Source: an uncultured Lachnospiraceae bacterium (GTDB lineage Bacteria; Bacillota; Clostridia; Lachnospirales; Lachnospiraceae). Taken from it: a stretch of DNA of 16,044 nt. Position 1 is the stretch's first letter. Every line of letters starts with the position of its first letter. The stretch is taken from assembly GCA_910588865.1 (NCBI GenBank), contig CAJUSJ010000090.1:1-16044 (forward strand). Reading direction: 5' to 3'. Below are positions 1-6,891 of this stretch, piece after piece. The translations under genes and the position numbers were made by a program. A model generated the notes under the pieces. That model was not told the DNA's origin, searched no databases, and saw nothing but the letters and a program-made list of their open reading frames with translations.

Positions 1-59
1 TGGGCGTCACGGAGGACGGTCTCCACAATCTTAACCGGTTTCTTCTCTATCACTGCCAT
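1..59 (-). CDS. oadA: OadA/5S-type biotin-dependent carboxyltransferase, N-terminus only
   Basis: Only the first 19 codons lie in the window; the gene runs off the left edge. The peptide begins MAVIEKKPVKIVETVLRDA. The VKIVETVLRDAH segment is the characteristic opening of the HMGL-like TIM-barrel carboxyltransferase shared by oxaloacetate decarboxylase alpha, the pyruvate carboxylase B subunit and transcarboxylase 5S. In that family it starts the barrel and precedes the DAHQSL metal/substrate motif. An AGGAGG sits 7 bases before the ATG, fixing the start. It follows oadB by 54 bases on the same strand, so it is probably the last or a late gene of the Na+-pump decarboxylase operon. Whether it carries its own C-terminal biotinyl domain (OadA-like) or lacks one (5S-like, relying on the separate carrier at 1282-1653) cannot be seen. 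The family is fairly certain from this short stretch; the precise substrate is not. Confidence 0.8.
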   Translation of the reverse strand, partial: MAVIEKKPVKIVETVLRDA

Positions 60-98
60 TGTATTACCTCCTGGATATTCTCATTTTATTTGTTCCTG

Positions 99-131
99 TT
101 TCACACCAAAGATCTATTTCACACCGAAGAT
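99..131 (-). repeat. 18-bp tandem duplication at the oadB stop codon
   Basis: The 15-mer TTTCACACCAAAGAT (99-113) recurs with one change at 117-131, giving a period of 18 bases. On the coding strand the first unit encodes IFGVK-stop (TAG). The second would encode IFGVKQ (CAG) and run on in frame for ten codons to a TGA at 81-83. This looks like a small in-frame duplication at the gene end. Confidence 0.75.
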
Positions 132-1241
132 GGCCATGAAGGTACCAGCGGCAACTGCCGTACCGATTACGCCTGCCACGTTGGGGCCCATGGCGTGCAT
201 CAGCAGGAAGTTGGTTGGATCTGCCTCAGCTCCCACTTTCTGGGACACCCGGGCTGCCATGGGAACCGCGGACACGCCGGCGGAGCCGATCAGCGGGTTC
301 ACCTTTCCTCCTGTCAGCTTACACATCAGCTTGCCGAAGAGAACGCCTGCCGCAGTGCCCACCGCGAACGCGATCAGACCCAGTATGACGATCTTGATGG
401 TATCCCAGTTTAAGAATGCCTCAGCGCTTGTAGTGGCGCCTACGGAAGTTCCCAGAAGGATGACCACGATGTACATCAAGGCGTTGGAAGCCGTCTCAGC
501 CAGCTGTCCCACCACGCCGGACTCCTTAAACAGGTTGCCCAGCATCAGCATGCCCACAAGAGGAGCCGTGGTAGGCAGGATCATACACACCACAATGGTA
601 ACGATAATAGGGAACAGGATCTTCTCCAGCTTGGAAACCGGGCGGAGCTGTTCCATCTTGATTCTCCGCTCCTTCTCAGTGGTAAGCAGCTTCATGATAG
701 GCGGCTGAATAATGGGTACCAACGCCATGTAAGAGTAGGCCGCCACGGCGATGGGACCCATAAGGCCGGTCTGTCCCAGCTTGCCTGCCAGGAAGATTGA
801 TGTAGGGCCATCCGCGCCTCCGATAATGGAGATCGCCGCTGCCGCCTTGTCGTTAAATCCCATAAAGATGGCCATAAAGTAGGCTGTATAGATACCGAAC
901 TGGGCAGCCGCTCCCAAAAGGAAGCTTTTAGGGTTAGCGATCAGGGGACCGAAATCCGTCATCGCGCCTACACCCATAAAGATCAGGGATGGCAGGATGC
1001 TCCACTCATCTAATAAGAAGAAATAGTGGAGAAGCCCGCCTTCTTCCATAATATCCGGATAGATATTAACCAGCAGCATACCGAAAGCGATGGGAACCAG
1101 AAGAAGAGGCTCAAAGCCTTTCTTGATAGCCAGATAAAGAAACACACAGGCCACGCCGATCATGATCAGGTTACCGCCGGTCAGATTTAAGAATGCTGTC
1201 TGCTGAAGAAGATTCCCCAATGTACTTGTAATATATTCCAT
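114..1241 (-). CDS. oadB: Na+-translocating decarboxylase beta subunit (OadB/MmdB/GcdB family)
   Basis: This is the membrane subunit that decarboxylates carboxybiotin and couples the reaction to Na+ export. The 375-residue protein is strongly hydrophobic, with about nine to eleven membrane segments, and matches the family's usual length. The family signature GGADGPTSIFLAGKL is present at residues 141-155; Asp144 corresponds to the essential intramembrane Asp of Klebsiella OadB. The C-terminal half holds the conserved GVSAVPMAARVSQ and NFLLMHAMGPNVAGVIG segments. The ATG has GGAGGG a few bases upstream. The gene follows the biotin carrier by 40 bases and precedes the oadA-type gene, the usual setting of such pumps. 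One oddity is that the last codons (IFGVK, stop) are tandemly duplicated just past the stop, described under findings. The family assignment is very secure; the source of carboxybiotin depends on the partner carboxyltransferases. Confidence 0.95.
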   Translation of the reverse strand: MEYITSTLGNLLQQTAFLNLTGGNLIMIGVACVFLYLAIKKGFEPLLLVPIAFGMLLVNIYPDIMEEGGLLHYFFLLDEWSILPSLIFMGVGAMTDFGPLIANPKSFLLGAAAQFGIYTAYFMAIFMGFNDKAAAAISIIGGADGPTSIFLAGKLGQTGLMGPIAVAAYSYMALVPIIQPPIMKLLTTEKERRIKMEQLRPVSKLEKILFPIIVTIVVCMILPTTAPLVGMLMLGNLFKESGVVGQLAETASNALMYIVVILLGTSVGATTSAEAFLNWDTIKIVILGLIAFAVGTAAGVLFGKLMCKLTGGKVNPLIGSAGVSAVPMAARVSQKVGAEADPTNFLLMHAMGPNVAGVIGTAVAAGTFMAIFGVK

Positions 1242-1281
1242 GTCAATCCCTCCATCCGGAATCCGCGTCTTAAGCAGATTC

Positions 1282-1653
1282 CTAGTTTAAAGTGGCCAGA
1301 GTCGCGCCCGCCTCTACAGAATCCCCTACAGACACATTGATGCTGGCGATGGTTCCGTCAGCGGGGGCCACGATCTCATTTTCCATCTTCATGGCTTCCA
1401 GGACGATGATGGCCTCGCCCTTTGCCACTGTCTTGCCCGGCTCTGCCTTAATCCCTAAAATCTTGCCTGGCATGGGAGCCGTCACAGCCACAGAGCCCTG
1501 GGCCCCGGCTGCCGGAGCAGGTGCCGCGGCCTTGGGAGCTGCCTTGGGGGCTGGAGCCGCCGCTCTTGACGCCGGAGCCGCTCCGGTGGAGGCTCCCTCT
1601 TCTACGGTTACTTCGTAAACATTACCATTAACTGTAATTGTATAATTTTTCAT
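1282..1653 (-). CDS. Biotin carboxyl carrier subunit (MmdC/GcdC/1.3S type)
   Basis: This 123-residue biotinyl protein shuttles CO2 as carboxybiotin between carboxyltransferase and the OadB pump. The N-terminal segment MKNYTITVNGNVYEVTVEE is the short beta-strand lead of the family. It is followed by an Ala/Pro/Lys-rich flexible linker (about residues 21-50) that acts as a swinging arm. The C-terminal biotinyl domain (about 53-123) contains EAMKMENEI; Lys89 of AMKM is the expected biotinylation site. The start follows AGGAGG by 11 bases. It lies between the OadG-like gene (24-base gap) and oadB (40-base gap), so it is one cistron of the operon. Length and architecture match the delta/gamma carrier of methylmalonyl-CoA or glutaconyl-CoA decarboxylase, and also the transcarboxylase 1.3S subunit. 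The function is secure; the enzyme name is not. Confidence 0.93.
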   Translation of the reverse strand: MKNYTITVNGNVYEVTVEEGASTGAAPASRAAAPAPKAAPKAAAPAPAAGAQGSVAVTAPMPGKILGIKAEPGKTVAKGEAIIVLEAMKMENEIVAPADGTIASINVSVGDSVEAGATLATLN

Positions 1654-1677
1654 GATTTTATGATCCTCCTGAATTGA

Positions 1678-2442
1678 TTATGCTTTTTTCCATTTGCTGG
1701 CCGGGGCGCGTTTAATGGAGCGCACTACCAGGCCGTCTTCCGAAGCGCCTGTAAAAGCCGCGATCGCCGCGGTGATCACTGCCACCAGCTCCAGATCGTC
1801 TGTCAGATCCTCCGCCGGGGCGGGAGAGGGATCCGAGGCCGCCTTTGCCACTACCGGGAGAGGGGCCGGGGTCTTCTTCTGATTCATCTTGTCCTCATAC
1901 TGCCGGATATACCGGAAGCAGCTGATGAGCCAGCTGATAAAGATCAGCACTATAAATACGGTGCCCATACCCATAAGAGTGTTTAGGGCTGCCTTGGTCA
2001 TGTTTTCTCCGGTAGTATATACCGGGTTAAAGGACATGGAAGTAACCTGCTCCAGCTTTTTGTCCAGCGTGATGCTGAATTCGCACTCCCTCTGTTCAAA
2101 CACCGCGTTGAGGGTAATGCTGTAGCCGTCGTCGGTCTTGTCCGCCCTTCCGCTGTTCACGGACACATAAGCGCCCAGATCCTTCTTTGCCGCCAGATAG
2201 GCCTCCATGCCGGCTGCCAGAACTTCCATATCGCCGTCCCGGTACTGCTCCACAGCGGCCTCACCCATGGAATCCCCGATCTCCACAAAGCCTTCCAGCA
2301 TGTTCTGGGCGCTTAACTGCAGCCCGGAGGACTCGGAGTCACCGAGAGTCGGCTCTTCCTCCGCGCCGCTGCAGGCAGTGAGGGCAAAAAAGCATGCCAG
2401 GACGCACAGCACCGCTAATACCTGTTTCTTTAATCGTTTCAT
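1678..2442 (-). CDS. OadG-family lipoprotein subunit of Na+-pump decarboxylase
   Basis: This is a predicted lipoprotein fused to an OadG/gamma-type anchor, which in the family assembles the carboxyltransferase with the OadB pump. From the chosen start (254 residues), MKRLKKQVLAVLCVLACFF is a basic plus hydrophobic signal ending in the lipobox LTAC, with Cys24 as the lipidated residue. Residues about 40-150 form an extracytoplasmic domain not seen in short classical OadG proteins. A single membrane helix follows at about 157-179 (MGTVFIVLIFISWLISCFRY). A Pro/Ala linker then leads to the cytoplasmic DDLELVAVITAAIAA and VVRSIKR motifs typical of clostridial OadG proteins. A longer frame reaches an ATG at 2520 overlapping the upstream stop. 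The ATG at 2442 has GAGGTG 8 bases upstream and gives a proper lipoprotein signal, so it is preferred. The extracytoplasmic domain resembles small DUF3887-like folds, a weak impression only. Confidence 0.85.
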   Translation of the reverse strand: MKRLKKQVLAVLCVLACFFALTACSGAEEEPTLGDSESSGLQLSAQNMLEGFVEIGDSMGEAAVEQYRDGDMEVLAAGMEAYLAAKKDLGAYVSVNSGRADKTDDGYSITLNAVFEQRECEFSITLDKKLEQVTSMSFNPVYTTGENMTKAALNTLMGMGTVFIVLIFISWLISCFRYIRQYEDKMNQKKTPAPLPVVAKAASDPSPAPAEDLTDDLELVAVITAAIAAFTGASEDGLVVRSIKRAPASKWKKA

Positions 2443-2516
2443 ATGCCTGTCACCTCGTCTTAATCTGCCGCCAGCCGTCAGACTGCCGGCCTTCACGCCT
2501 GGGGCGTGCCTTTTCA

Positions 2517-3971
2517 TCAAACCGTGCCGTGCTTTCTGGCCGGACGATCCTCCCTCTTTGTAAACAGCATCTCAAATGCCGCGATAACCCGCTTCCTGGT
2601 ATCGCGGGCCTCAATGATATCGTCAACATAGCCTCTCTTTGCCGCTGAAAGGGCGCTGGACTGAAGCTCTCTGTACTGGGCCGCCTTCTCGCTGATAAGG
2701 GCTGCCCCGTTATCGGAATTCCTGATCTCGTCCGCGTACATGATCTTGGCCGCCGCCTGGGGATCCATCATGCCGATGGTAGCTCCGGGCCACGCGTACA
2801 CAATATCTGTGCCGATGGACTTGCTGGCCATAGTCAGATAAGCGGTACCGTAAGCCTGGCCGATAATAACGGTCACCTTGGGAACGCTTGCCCCCGCGAA
2901 GGCGCTGGTAAGCCTGGCCGCGGACTTGGCCATGGTCTTCTCGTTGCACTTGTCAGCCTTGTAGCCGGTCACATTCACCAGGGTCAGAACAGGGATATTG
3001 AAAGCATCGCAGAAATCCACAAACTGTGCCGCTTTTCTGCATCCCTTCGCGTTGAGCACGGGCTCGTACTCCGCTGTCTTCTCCCCGTCCTCGCCGTAGA
3101 CCGCGCGGCGGTTGGCCACACAGCCCACAGTTGTCCCGTTGAGACGGATAAACGCTGTCACCATGGAAGGCGCGTAAGCTTTCTTTACTTCCATGAAGAA
3201 ATTGTCGTCAGAGATGGCGGACAGGGCAAGTCCCGTATCCTCCACACAGTTTTCCAGGTCAGCACACACCCTGTTTAAATCATCGTCGCACTGGTCATAG
3301 GACAGATCATCTTCATTGTTCGCGGGAAGGATGGTTACCAGTGAGCGGATCTGGGAAAGGATCTCCTCCTCGCTGCCGGTAAAATCAACGTTGCCTGCCA
3401 TACTGCTCTGGTAATCAGCAGAAGCGGTATCACATTTACCCACGTAATTGTCATCAATGGCATTGGGCGAATTCACGAACAGCCTTGCTTTCTTCTCTTC
3501 CATGAAGGTAAAATCCGCCAGTGCCGAGGACACTGCCATACCTCCGCCGCAAGTGCCGAATACGGCTGAAATCTGGGGAATCACGCCGGAAGCCATAGTC
3601 TGGTTGTAGTACAGCTCCCCGAAACCATGAAGCGCGTCCGTGGCTTCCTGAAGCCTCAGGCCCGCACAGTCCACCAGTCCGATGACCGGCGCTCCCATCT
3701 TCATAGCCATAGCGTAAATTCTGGAGATCTTCTTCGCGTGCATCTCGCCCATGGAGCCGCCCATTACAGACGCGTCCTGGCTGTACACATACACAAGGCA
3801 GCCGTCTATGGTACCATATCCGGTCACCACACCATCAGCAGGTGTTTCCTTGTCTGTCATGTTAAAGTCCGTGCTTCTGGCTGTCACATAAGCGCCAACT
3901 TCAACAAAACTGTTCTCATCAAGCAGCATATTGATACGGCTGCTTGCTGATGTCTGTGCTGAATTACTCAT
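2517..3971 (-). CDS. Divergent CoA-carboxyltransferase alpha subunit (MmdA/12S-like)
   Basis: This 484-residue, two-domain crotonase-fold carboxyltransferase probably moves CO2 from an acyl-CoA substrate to the biotin carrier (or the reverse). The N-terminal half has SGVIPQISAVFGTCGGGMAV around residues 128-147, corresponding to the first oxyanion-hole loop. The C-terminal half has VPKVTVIIGQAYGTAYLTMASKS (about 363-385) and AWPGATIGMMDP, corresponding to the second. Length is slightly below the usual 505-530. The start at 3971 is chosen because GGAGG lies 8 bases before it; an upstream in-frame ATG at 3986 overlaps that same GGAGG. It heads the operon, downstream of a sigma-A-like promoter and a Rex-like site. 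Several canonical motifs are altered: DSGGARIQEG reads as DCAGLRLQEA, and the usual PGFLPG...E..GIIRHGAK region is replaced by VTGYKADKCNEKTMAKSAARL. Methylmalonyl-CoA, glutaconyl-CoA or another acyl-CoA substrate is therefore open. Confidence 0.85.
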   Translation of the reverse strand: MSNSAQTSASSRINMLLDENSFVEVGAYVTARSTDFNMTDKETPADGVVTGYGTIDGCLVYVYSQDASVMGGSMGEMHAKKISRIYAMAMKMGAPVIGLVDCAGLRLQEATDALHGFGELYYNQTMASGVIPQISAVFGTCGGGMAVSSALADFTFMEEKKARLFVNSPNAIDDNYVGKCDTASADYQSSMAGNVDFTGSEEEILSQIRSLVTILPANNEDDLSYDQCDDDLNRVCADLENCVEDTGLALSAISDDNFFMEVKKAYAPSMVTAFIRLNGTTVGCVANRRAVYGEDGEKTAEYEPVLNAKGCRKAAQFVDFCDAFNIPVLTLVNVTGYKADKCNEKTMAKSAARLTSAFAGASVPKVTVIIGQAYGTAYLTMASKSIGTDIVYAWPGATIGMMDPQAAAKIMYADEIRNSDNGAALISEKAAQYRELQSSALSAAKRGYVDDIIEARDTRKRVIAAFEMLFTKREDRPARKHGTV

Positions 3972-4005
3972 TTTGCTGTCCTCCATTAAAAAAATTGTTT
4001 GACGT

Positions 4006-4023
4006 TTGTAAAAAATTTAACAA
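4006..4023. promoter_or_regulatory. Rex-like operator in the decarboxylase leader
   Basis: The plus strand reads TTGTAAAAAATTTAACAA. The clostridial Rex consensus is TTGTTAANNNNTTAACAA, so 13 of 14 specified bases match. It lies between the promoter at 4060-4088 and the start codon at 3971, about 30-47 bases after the predicted start of transcription. Bound Rex would block elongation. Rex binds when NADH/NAD+ is low. The match is seen directly; the regulation is inferred, and no rex gene is in the window. Confidence 0.6.
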
Positions 4024-4059
4024 ACACTCGTCTGGTAAATCCAAATTTCTGCCGATTAT

Positions 4060-4088
4060 ATTGTATCTCTAAAATGCTGTCTTTTCAA
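4060..4088 (-). promoter_or_regulatory. Sigma-A-like promoter of the decarboxylase operon
   Basis: On the minus strand TTGAAA (4083-4088) is separated by exactly 17 bases from TACAAT (4060-4065). Transcription would start near 4053, leaving a leader of roughly 80 bases before the carboxyltransferase ATG. Confidence 0.65.
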
Positions 4089-4116
4089 GTATATTTTTGG
4101 AATTCCTTCAAACTTT

Positions 4117-4139
4117 TTGAAACCGCGGTTACGGTTCAA
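4117..4139. promoter_or_regulatory. Inverted repeat just upstream of the decarboxylase -35 box
   Basis: TTGAAACCG (4117-4125) and CGGTTCAA (4132-4139) form an almost perfect dyad around a six-base centre, with the perfect palindrome AACCGCGGTT inside it. It lies about 30 bases before the -35 box, between dac and the operon. No U-tract follows on the minus strand, so it is more like an operator than a terminator for dac. It contains one TGNAANCG half of a catabolite-responsive element but not the other half. The binding factor is unknown. Confidence 0.35.
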
Positions 4140-4162
4140 ACCGGGACTCCTCCGGGGATTTG

Positions 4163-5401
4163 TCATGGCATGAACCCTATCCACAGCTGCTCCAGGCACC
4201 ACCAATAATCAATGGCATCCATCTCACAGGCCGCGTACACGGGTTCCCGGCGGATCACCGTCCCATCCAGGGAGTAGACGAGCTTTCCAACCTCCTCCCC
4301 CTTTTCCACCGGGGCTTTCAGGGTGTCCGGAAGCTTCACCGATACATTCACCCTCTCCCCCTCTTTTACCAGCACCTGTCCCCTGTCCTCCTGTTCTGCC
4401 GTAAGCTCCACAGCCGCCGGGGATCCCAGCCTGCCGCCGCCCGGGATCCCGTTCTCAACCAGCACAGGCTCGAATTCCGGCGGGGCCGGCAGTTTCTCGT
4501 TGTGATACTCTTTTAAGCCATATCCGAATAAAGTCCTGGCATCGCTCCACTTGTAGGTCTTGTGAGGCGGCCATCCGCACCCCAGCAGCGCGATCACATA
4601 CCTCCTTCCGCCATTTTCCAGCGCCGCCACATAGGAATAGCCCGCTCCTCCGGTAAATCCGGTCTTTCCCGACAGGACCCCGTCCATCATGGTGAGAAAG
4701 GCATTGTGGTTCACGCAGGAATAGCTCCCCTTGCCGTCCAGATCCTTAAAGTAGTAGTTCTGAGTCCTGGTGATCTCCAGAAATTCTTTGCTTTTTGGGG
4801 ATTTCCATGTACAGTAGCTCATAATAGCCGCCAGATCCCTGGCTGTGGTGCTGTGAATCTTTTCCTTTCCGTCCGCTCCTGTCTCTTTGGCATCCAGGCC
4901 GTTTGGGGTGATAAACCAGGTATCCTCACAGCCGATCTCCCGGGCCTTCTGGTTCATCATGGCCGCGAAGGCTTTTACATCTCCTGCCAGGTACTCGGCC
5001 AGCATGACAGCTGTGTCATTGTGAGACTCCAACATCAGGGAAAAGAGGAGATCTCCCACACAAAAACGCCGGCCTGCCGGCGCCCCAAGATGGACCTTGG
5101 GCTGACTGGCAGCATAGGAAGACACGGTCACCTCATCCTCTAAATTTCCGTTTTCCAGGACCAGGATACAGGTCATGATCTTAGTGGTACTGGCCATGGG
5201 GCGGACCAGGTTCTCCTCCTTTCCATAGAGCACCCTCCCTGTCTCCCCGTCCATAAGCACCGCTGACTGGGCGTTGAGCTTCAAGGGAGGGTCTTCATCG
5301 GTTTTCTGAGCTCGTGAGGAAATGGTCCATGAGAAAAACAGAAAAATCACAGAGAACAAAATGGCCCTTATCTGTTTATAAGAAAAAAATTTCGCTTTCA
5401 T
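4163..5401 (-). CDS. D-alanyl-D-alanine carboxypeptidase (PBP5/DacF family)
   Basis: This low-molecular-weight penicillin-binding protein trims the terminal D-Ala of peptidoglycan pentapeptides outside the cytoplasmic membrane. The 412-residue protein starts with a signal sequence (hydrophobic residues about 11-27). It carries all three serine DD-peptidase motifs: STTK at 71-74 (nucleophile Ser71, Lys74), SHN at 126-128, and KTG at 246-248. A C-terminal PBP5_C-like beta domain follows at about 295-385. The protein ends in an aromatic-rich tail (YWWCLEQLWIGF) that could act as an amphipathic membrane anchor. The ATG follows GGGAG by only 3 bases, and no better start is visible. A TATAAT at 5445-5450 is a possible -10 box. 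It is a single gene between the terminator at 5505-5564 and the decarboxylase promoter, with no obvious functional link to either neighbour. The family is very secure; which clostridial dac paralogue it is cannot be told. Confidence 0.93.
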   Translation of the reverse strand: MKAKFFSYKQIRAILFSVIFLFFSWTISSRAQKTDEDPPLKLNAQSAVLMDGETGRVLYGKEENLVRPMASTTKIMTCILVLENGNLEDEVTVSSYAASQPKVHLGAPAGRRFCVGDLLFSLMLESHNDTAVMLAEYLAGDVKAFAAMMNQKAREIGCEDTWFITPNGLDAKETGADGKEKIHSTTARDLAAIMSYCTWKSPKSKEFLEITRTQNYYFKDLDGKGSYSCVNHNAFLTMMDGVLSGKTGFTGGAGYSYVAALENGGRRYVIALLGCGWPPHKTYKWSDARTLFGYGLKEYHNEKLPAPPEFEPVLVENGIPGGGRLGSPAAVELTAEQEDRGQVLVKEGERVNVSVKLPDTLKAPVEKGEEVGKLVYSLDGTVIRREPVYAACEMDAIDYWWCLEQLWIGFMP

Positions 5402-5444
5402 GAACTCCCGCTCCGATTTTGCCGTCTTGCTTTATTCTTGGTTC

Positions 5445-5450
5445 ATTATA
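5445..5450 (-). promoter_or_regulatory. Possible -10 box for the dac gene
   Basis: A perfect TATAAT on the minus strand lies 44 bases before the dac ATG and downstream of the permease terminator. No convincing TTGACA-like box lies 16-18 bases upstream, so only the -10 element is supported. Confidence 0.35.
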
Positions 5451-5500
5451 CAGAAAACAGGGCAGGTCTATGCCAGAAAAGGCGAAAAAAATTTCCGATA

Positions 5501-5564
5501 TCTTAAAACAAAATTATCCCATGAAATCCAGGCTCTTCGCACTTGGACTATCATGGGATAATTT
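5501..5564 (-). terminator. Rho-independent terminator of the SLC13/MBL operon
   Basis: AAATTATCCCATGA (5511-5524) pairs perfectly over 14 bases with TCATGGGATAATTT (5551-5564), with a 26-base loop holding a smaller TCCA/TGGA pairing. On the minus strand the stem is followed by TTTTGTTTT, and the structure starts about 14 bases after the permease stop. The long perfect stem is unusual for a plain terminator and could double as a processing site. Confidence 0.75.
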
Positions 5565-5578
5565 CATGGCACAGAAAC

Positions 5579-6874
5579 TTAAAGTGCCGGGAAAATGTTG
5601 GGAACCCAAACCATGTACAGAATCATATACAGAATAAATATCGGAATTCCCGCTTTTAAGTACTCTTTTACCGTATATCCTCCCTGAGCGAATACCATTG
5701 CCTGAGTCGCGGATGCCGTAGGAAGAAGCACGGAACAGGTAGCGCCCATCTCTACCGCGATAATAGCGGCACGGGCATCAAAGCCGCAGGCAACCGCCAC
5801 CACTGCTCCCAGAATCCGGAATACATTTAGTGTACTGGAGTTATTCATGAACTGTGTGCAGAGCGAAGTAGCCAGCACCAGCACAAACGCGATGAGGTAA
5901 GGATTTGTCAGTCCTCCAAGCATATTATTCATAAAATCGGAAATTACTTCCGTCGCGCCGGACGCGCTGATTCCGCTTGCTAGGGAAATAGTACCCGCGT
6001 AAATACCAATTACCTTCAAATTAATTGCCCTTGTGGCTTCTTTTTCATTGAGAATCCCGGTAAAGACCATAAGAAGGGCCGCGATTGCCGCGCAGGTGGA
6101 AGCGCTGACGATCCTAATATAGTTGCTGACCATCATTGCCACGATAGCGGCGCAAAAAATTATGTATGTCAGTTTTTCTTTCCCTGGAGATAACCGTTTT
6201 TCCTCATTCTTCGAGCCTTTTCCACCCTTATCCAAAGAGAAGTCCAGGTTATCATAATTTTCTGGTGTAAAACGATATCCAATTATGAAAATAAACAGCG
6301 TGATTAGCAATACGATCGGAAGACGGGCTATCATAAATGTCAGCATAGTAAAAGTCGGTTCGCCGCCAAGGGATGCTACCATCTCATTGCTGACGCTGTA
6401 TGCCGTAAGCCCCAATCCTACCGGCAGTACTGCCGCCCAAATGCTGGATAAGTCAACCGCTGGTTTTAACAGCCGCTTGGGAGAAATCTCTGCCTTCTCC
6501 GCGACATTAAAGCAGACAGGCATCAAAGTTGCCATTGTAGAGGAAGTATTACTGAACATCGTTAAAAATATGGATAACAGGCCGCATCCGATTACTGCCC
6601 GCCGCTCACTGCTTCCCTCAGGTACAATCAGACCGGCCAGCTTTGTCAATAACGATGTTTTGGCAAGGCCTGCCGACAGGACAAACATACTGGCAAACAG
6701 AATCGCCGTTGTACTGGCAAACCCGCTCCAGGCCTCCTTGGCGCTTAAAATCCCCGACACTTCCAAAACAACGATTACGCTGACCGCTACTGCCGGATAA
6801 GAAAATTTACCACAAGAAAATCCGATAATCATTAATACGGCTATGGTAAATACTATAATTACCTGTGTTGACAT
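5579..6874 (-). CDS. SLC13-family (DASS/ArsB-NhaD fold) permease
   Basis: This 431-residue, highly hydrophobic membrane protein has about ten to twelve predicted helices and is probably a Na+- or H+-coupled anion/carboxylate importer. The first repeat has MFSNTSSTMATLMP at about residues 106-119, matching the SNT hairpin motif of DASS transporters. The second repeat has QFMNNSSTLNVF and the closing PTASATQAMVFAQGGYTVKEYLKAGIP, comparable to the DASS PxxTxxNAIVFGSG...KAG ending. A charged cytoplasmic loop (KGGKGSKNEEKR) separates the halves. AGGAGGAA lies 7 bases before the ATG. The gene starts 17 bases after the MBL hydrolase stop, so the two are co-transcribed, and a strong terminator follows. 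The region is AT-richer by eye than the flanking rnf and decarboxylase genes. The substrate is unknown; pairing with a hydrolase suggests an organic acid, ester or lactone. Confidence 0.85.
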   Translation of the reverse strand: MSTQVIIVFTIAVLMIIGFSCGKFSYPAVAVSVIVVLEVSGILSAKEAWSGFASTTAILFASMFVLSAGLAKTSLLTKLAGLIVPEGSSERRAVIGCGLLSIFLTMFSNTSSTMATLMPVCFNVAEKAEISPKRLLKPAVDLSSIWAAVLPVGLGLTAYSVSNEMVASLGGEPTFTMLTFMIARLPIVLLITLFIFIIGYRFTPENYDNLDFSLDKGGKGSKNEEKRLSPGKEKLTYIIFCAAIVAMMVSNYIRIVSASTCAAIAALLMVFTGILNEKEATRAINLKVIGIYAGTISLASGISASGATEVISDFMNNMLGGLTNPYLIAFVLVLATSLCTQFMNNSSTLNVFRILGAVVAVACGFDARAAIIAVEMGATCSVLLPTASATQAMVFAQGGYTVKEYLKAGIPIFILYMILYMVWVPNIFPAL

Positions 6875-6891
6875 AACCGATTCCTCCTATT

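Noticed and set aside
130..708. Long open frames on the plus strand opposite oadB, rnfB and other genes
   Set aside because: These mirror GC-rich codon patterns of the real genes, lack ribosome-binding sites and show no recognisable motifs.
1258..1282. A GGAATC/GATTCC inverted repeat between the biotin carrier and oadB genes
   Set aside because: Only six pairs with a 13-base loop and no U-tract. It is too weak to call a terminator or processing site.
2443..2520. A longer start for the OadG-like gene at 2520
   Set aside because: The four-base overlap with the upstream stop is tempting, but there is no ribosome-binding site there. The extension would put 26 residues before a standard lipoprotein signal that has its own GAGGTG.
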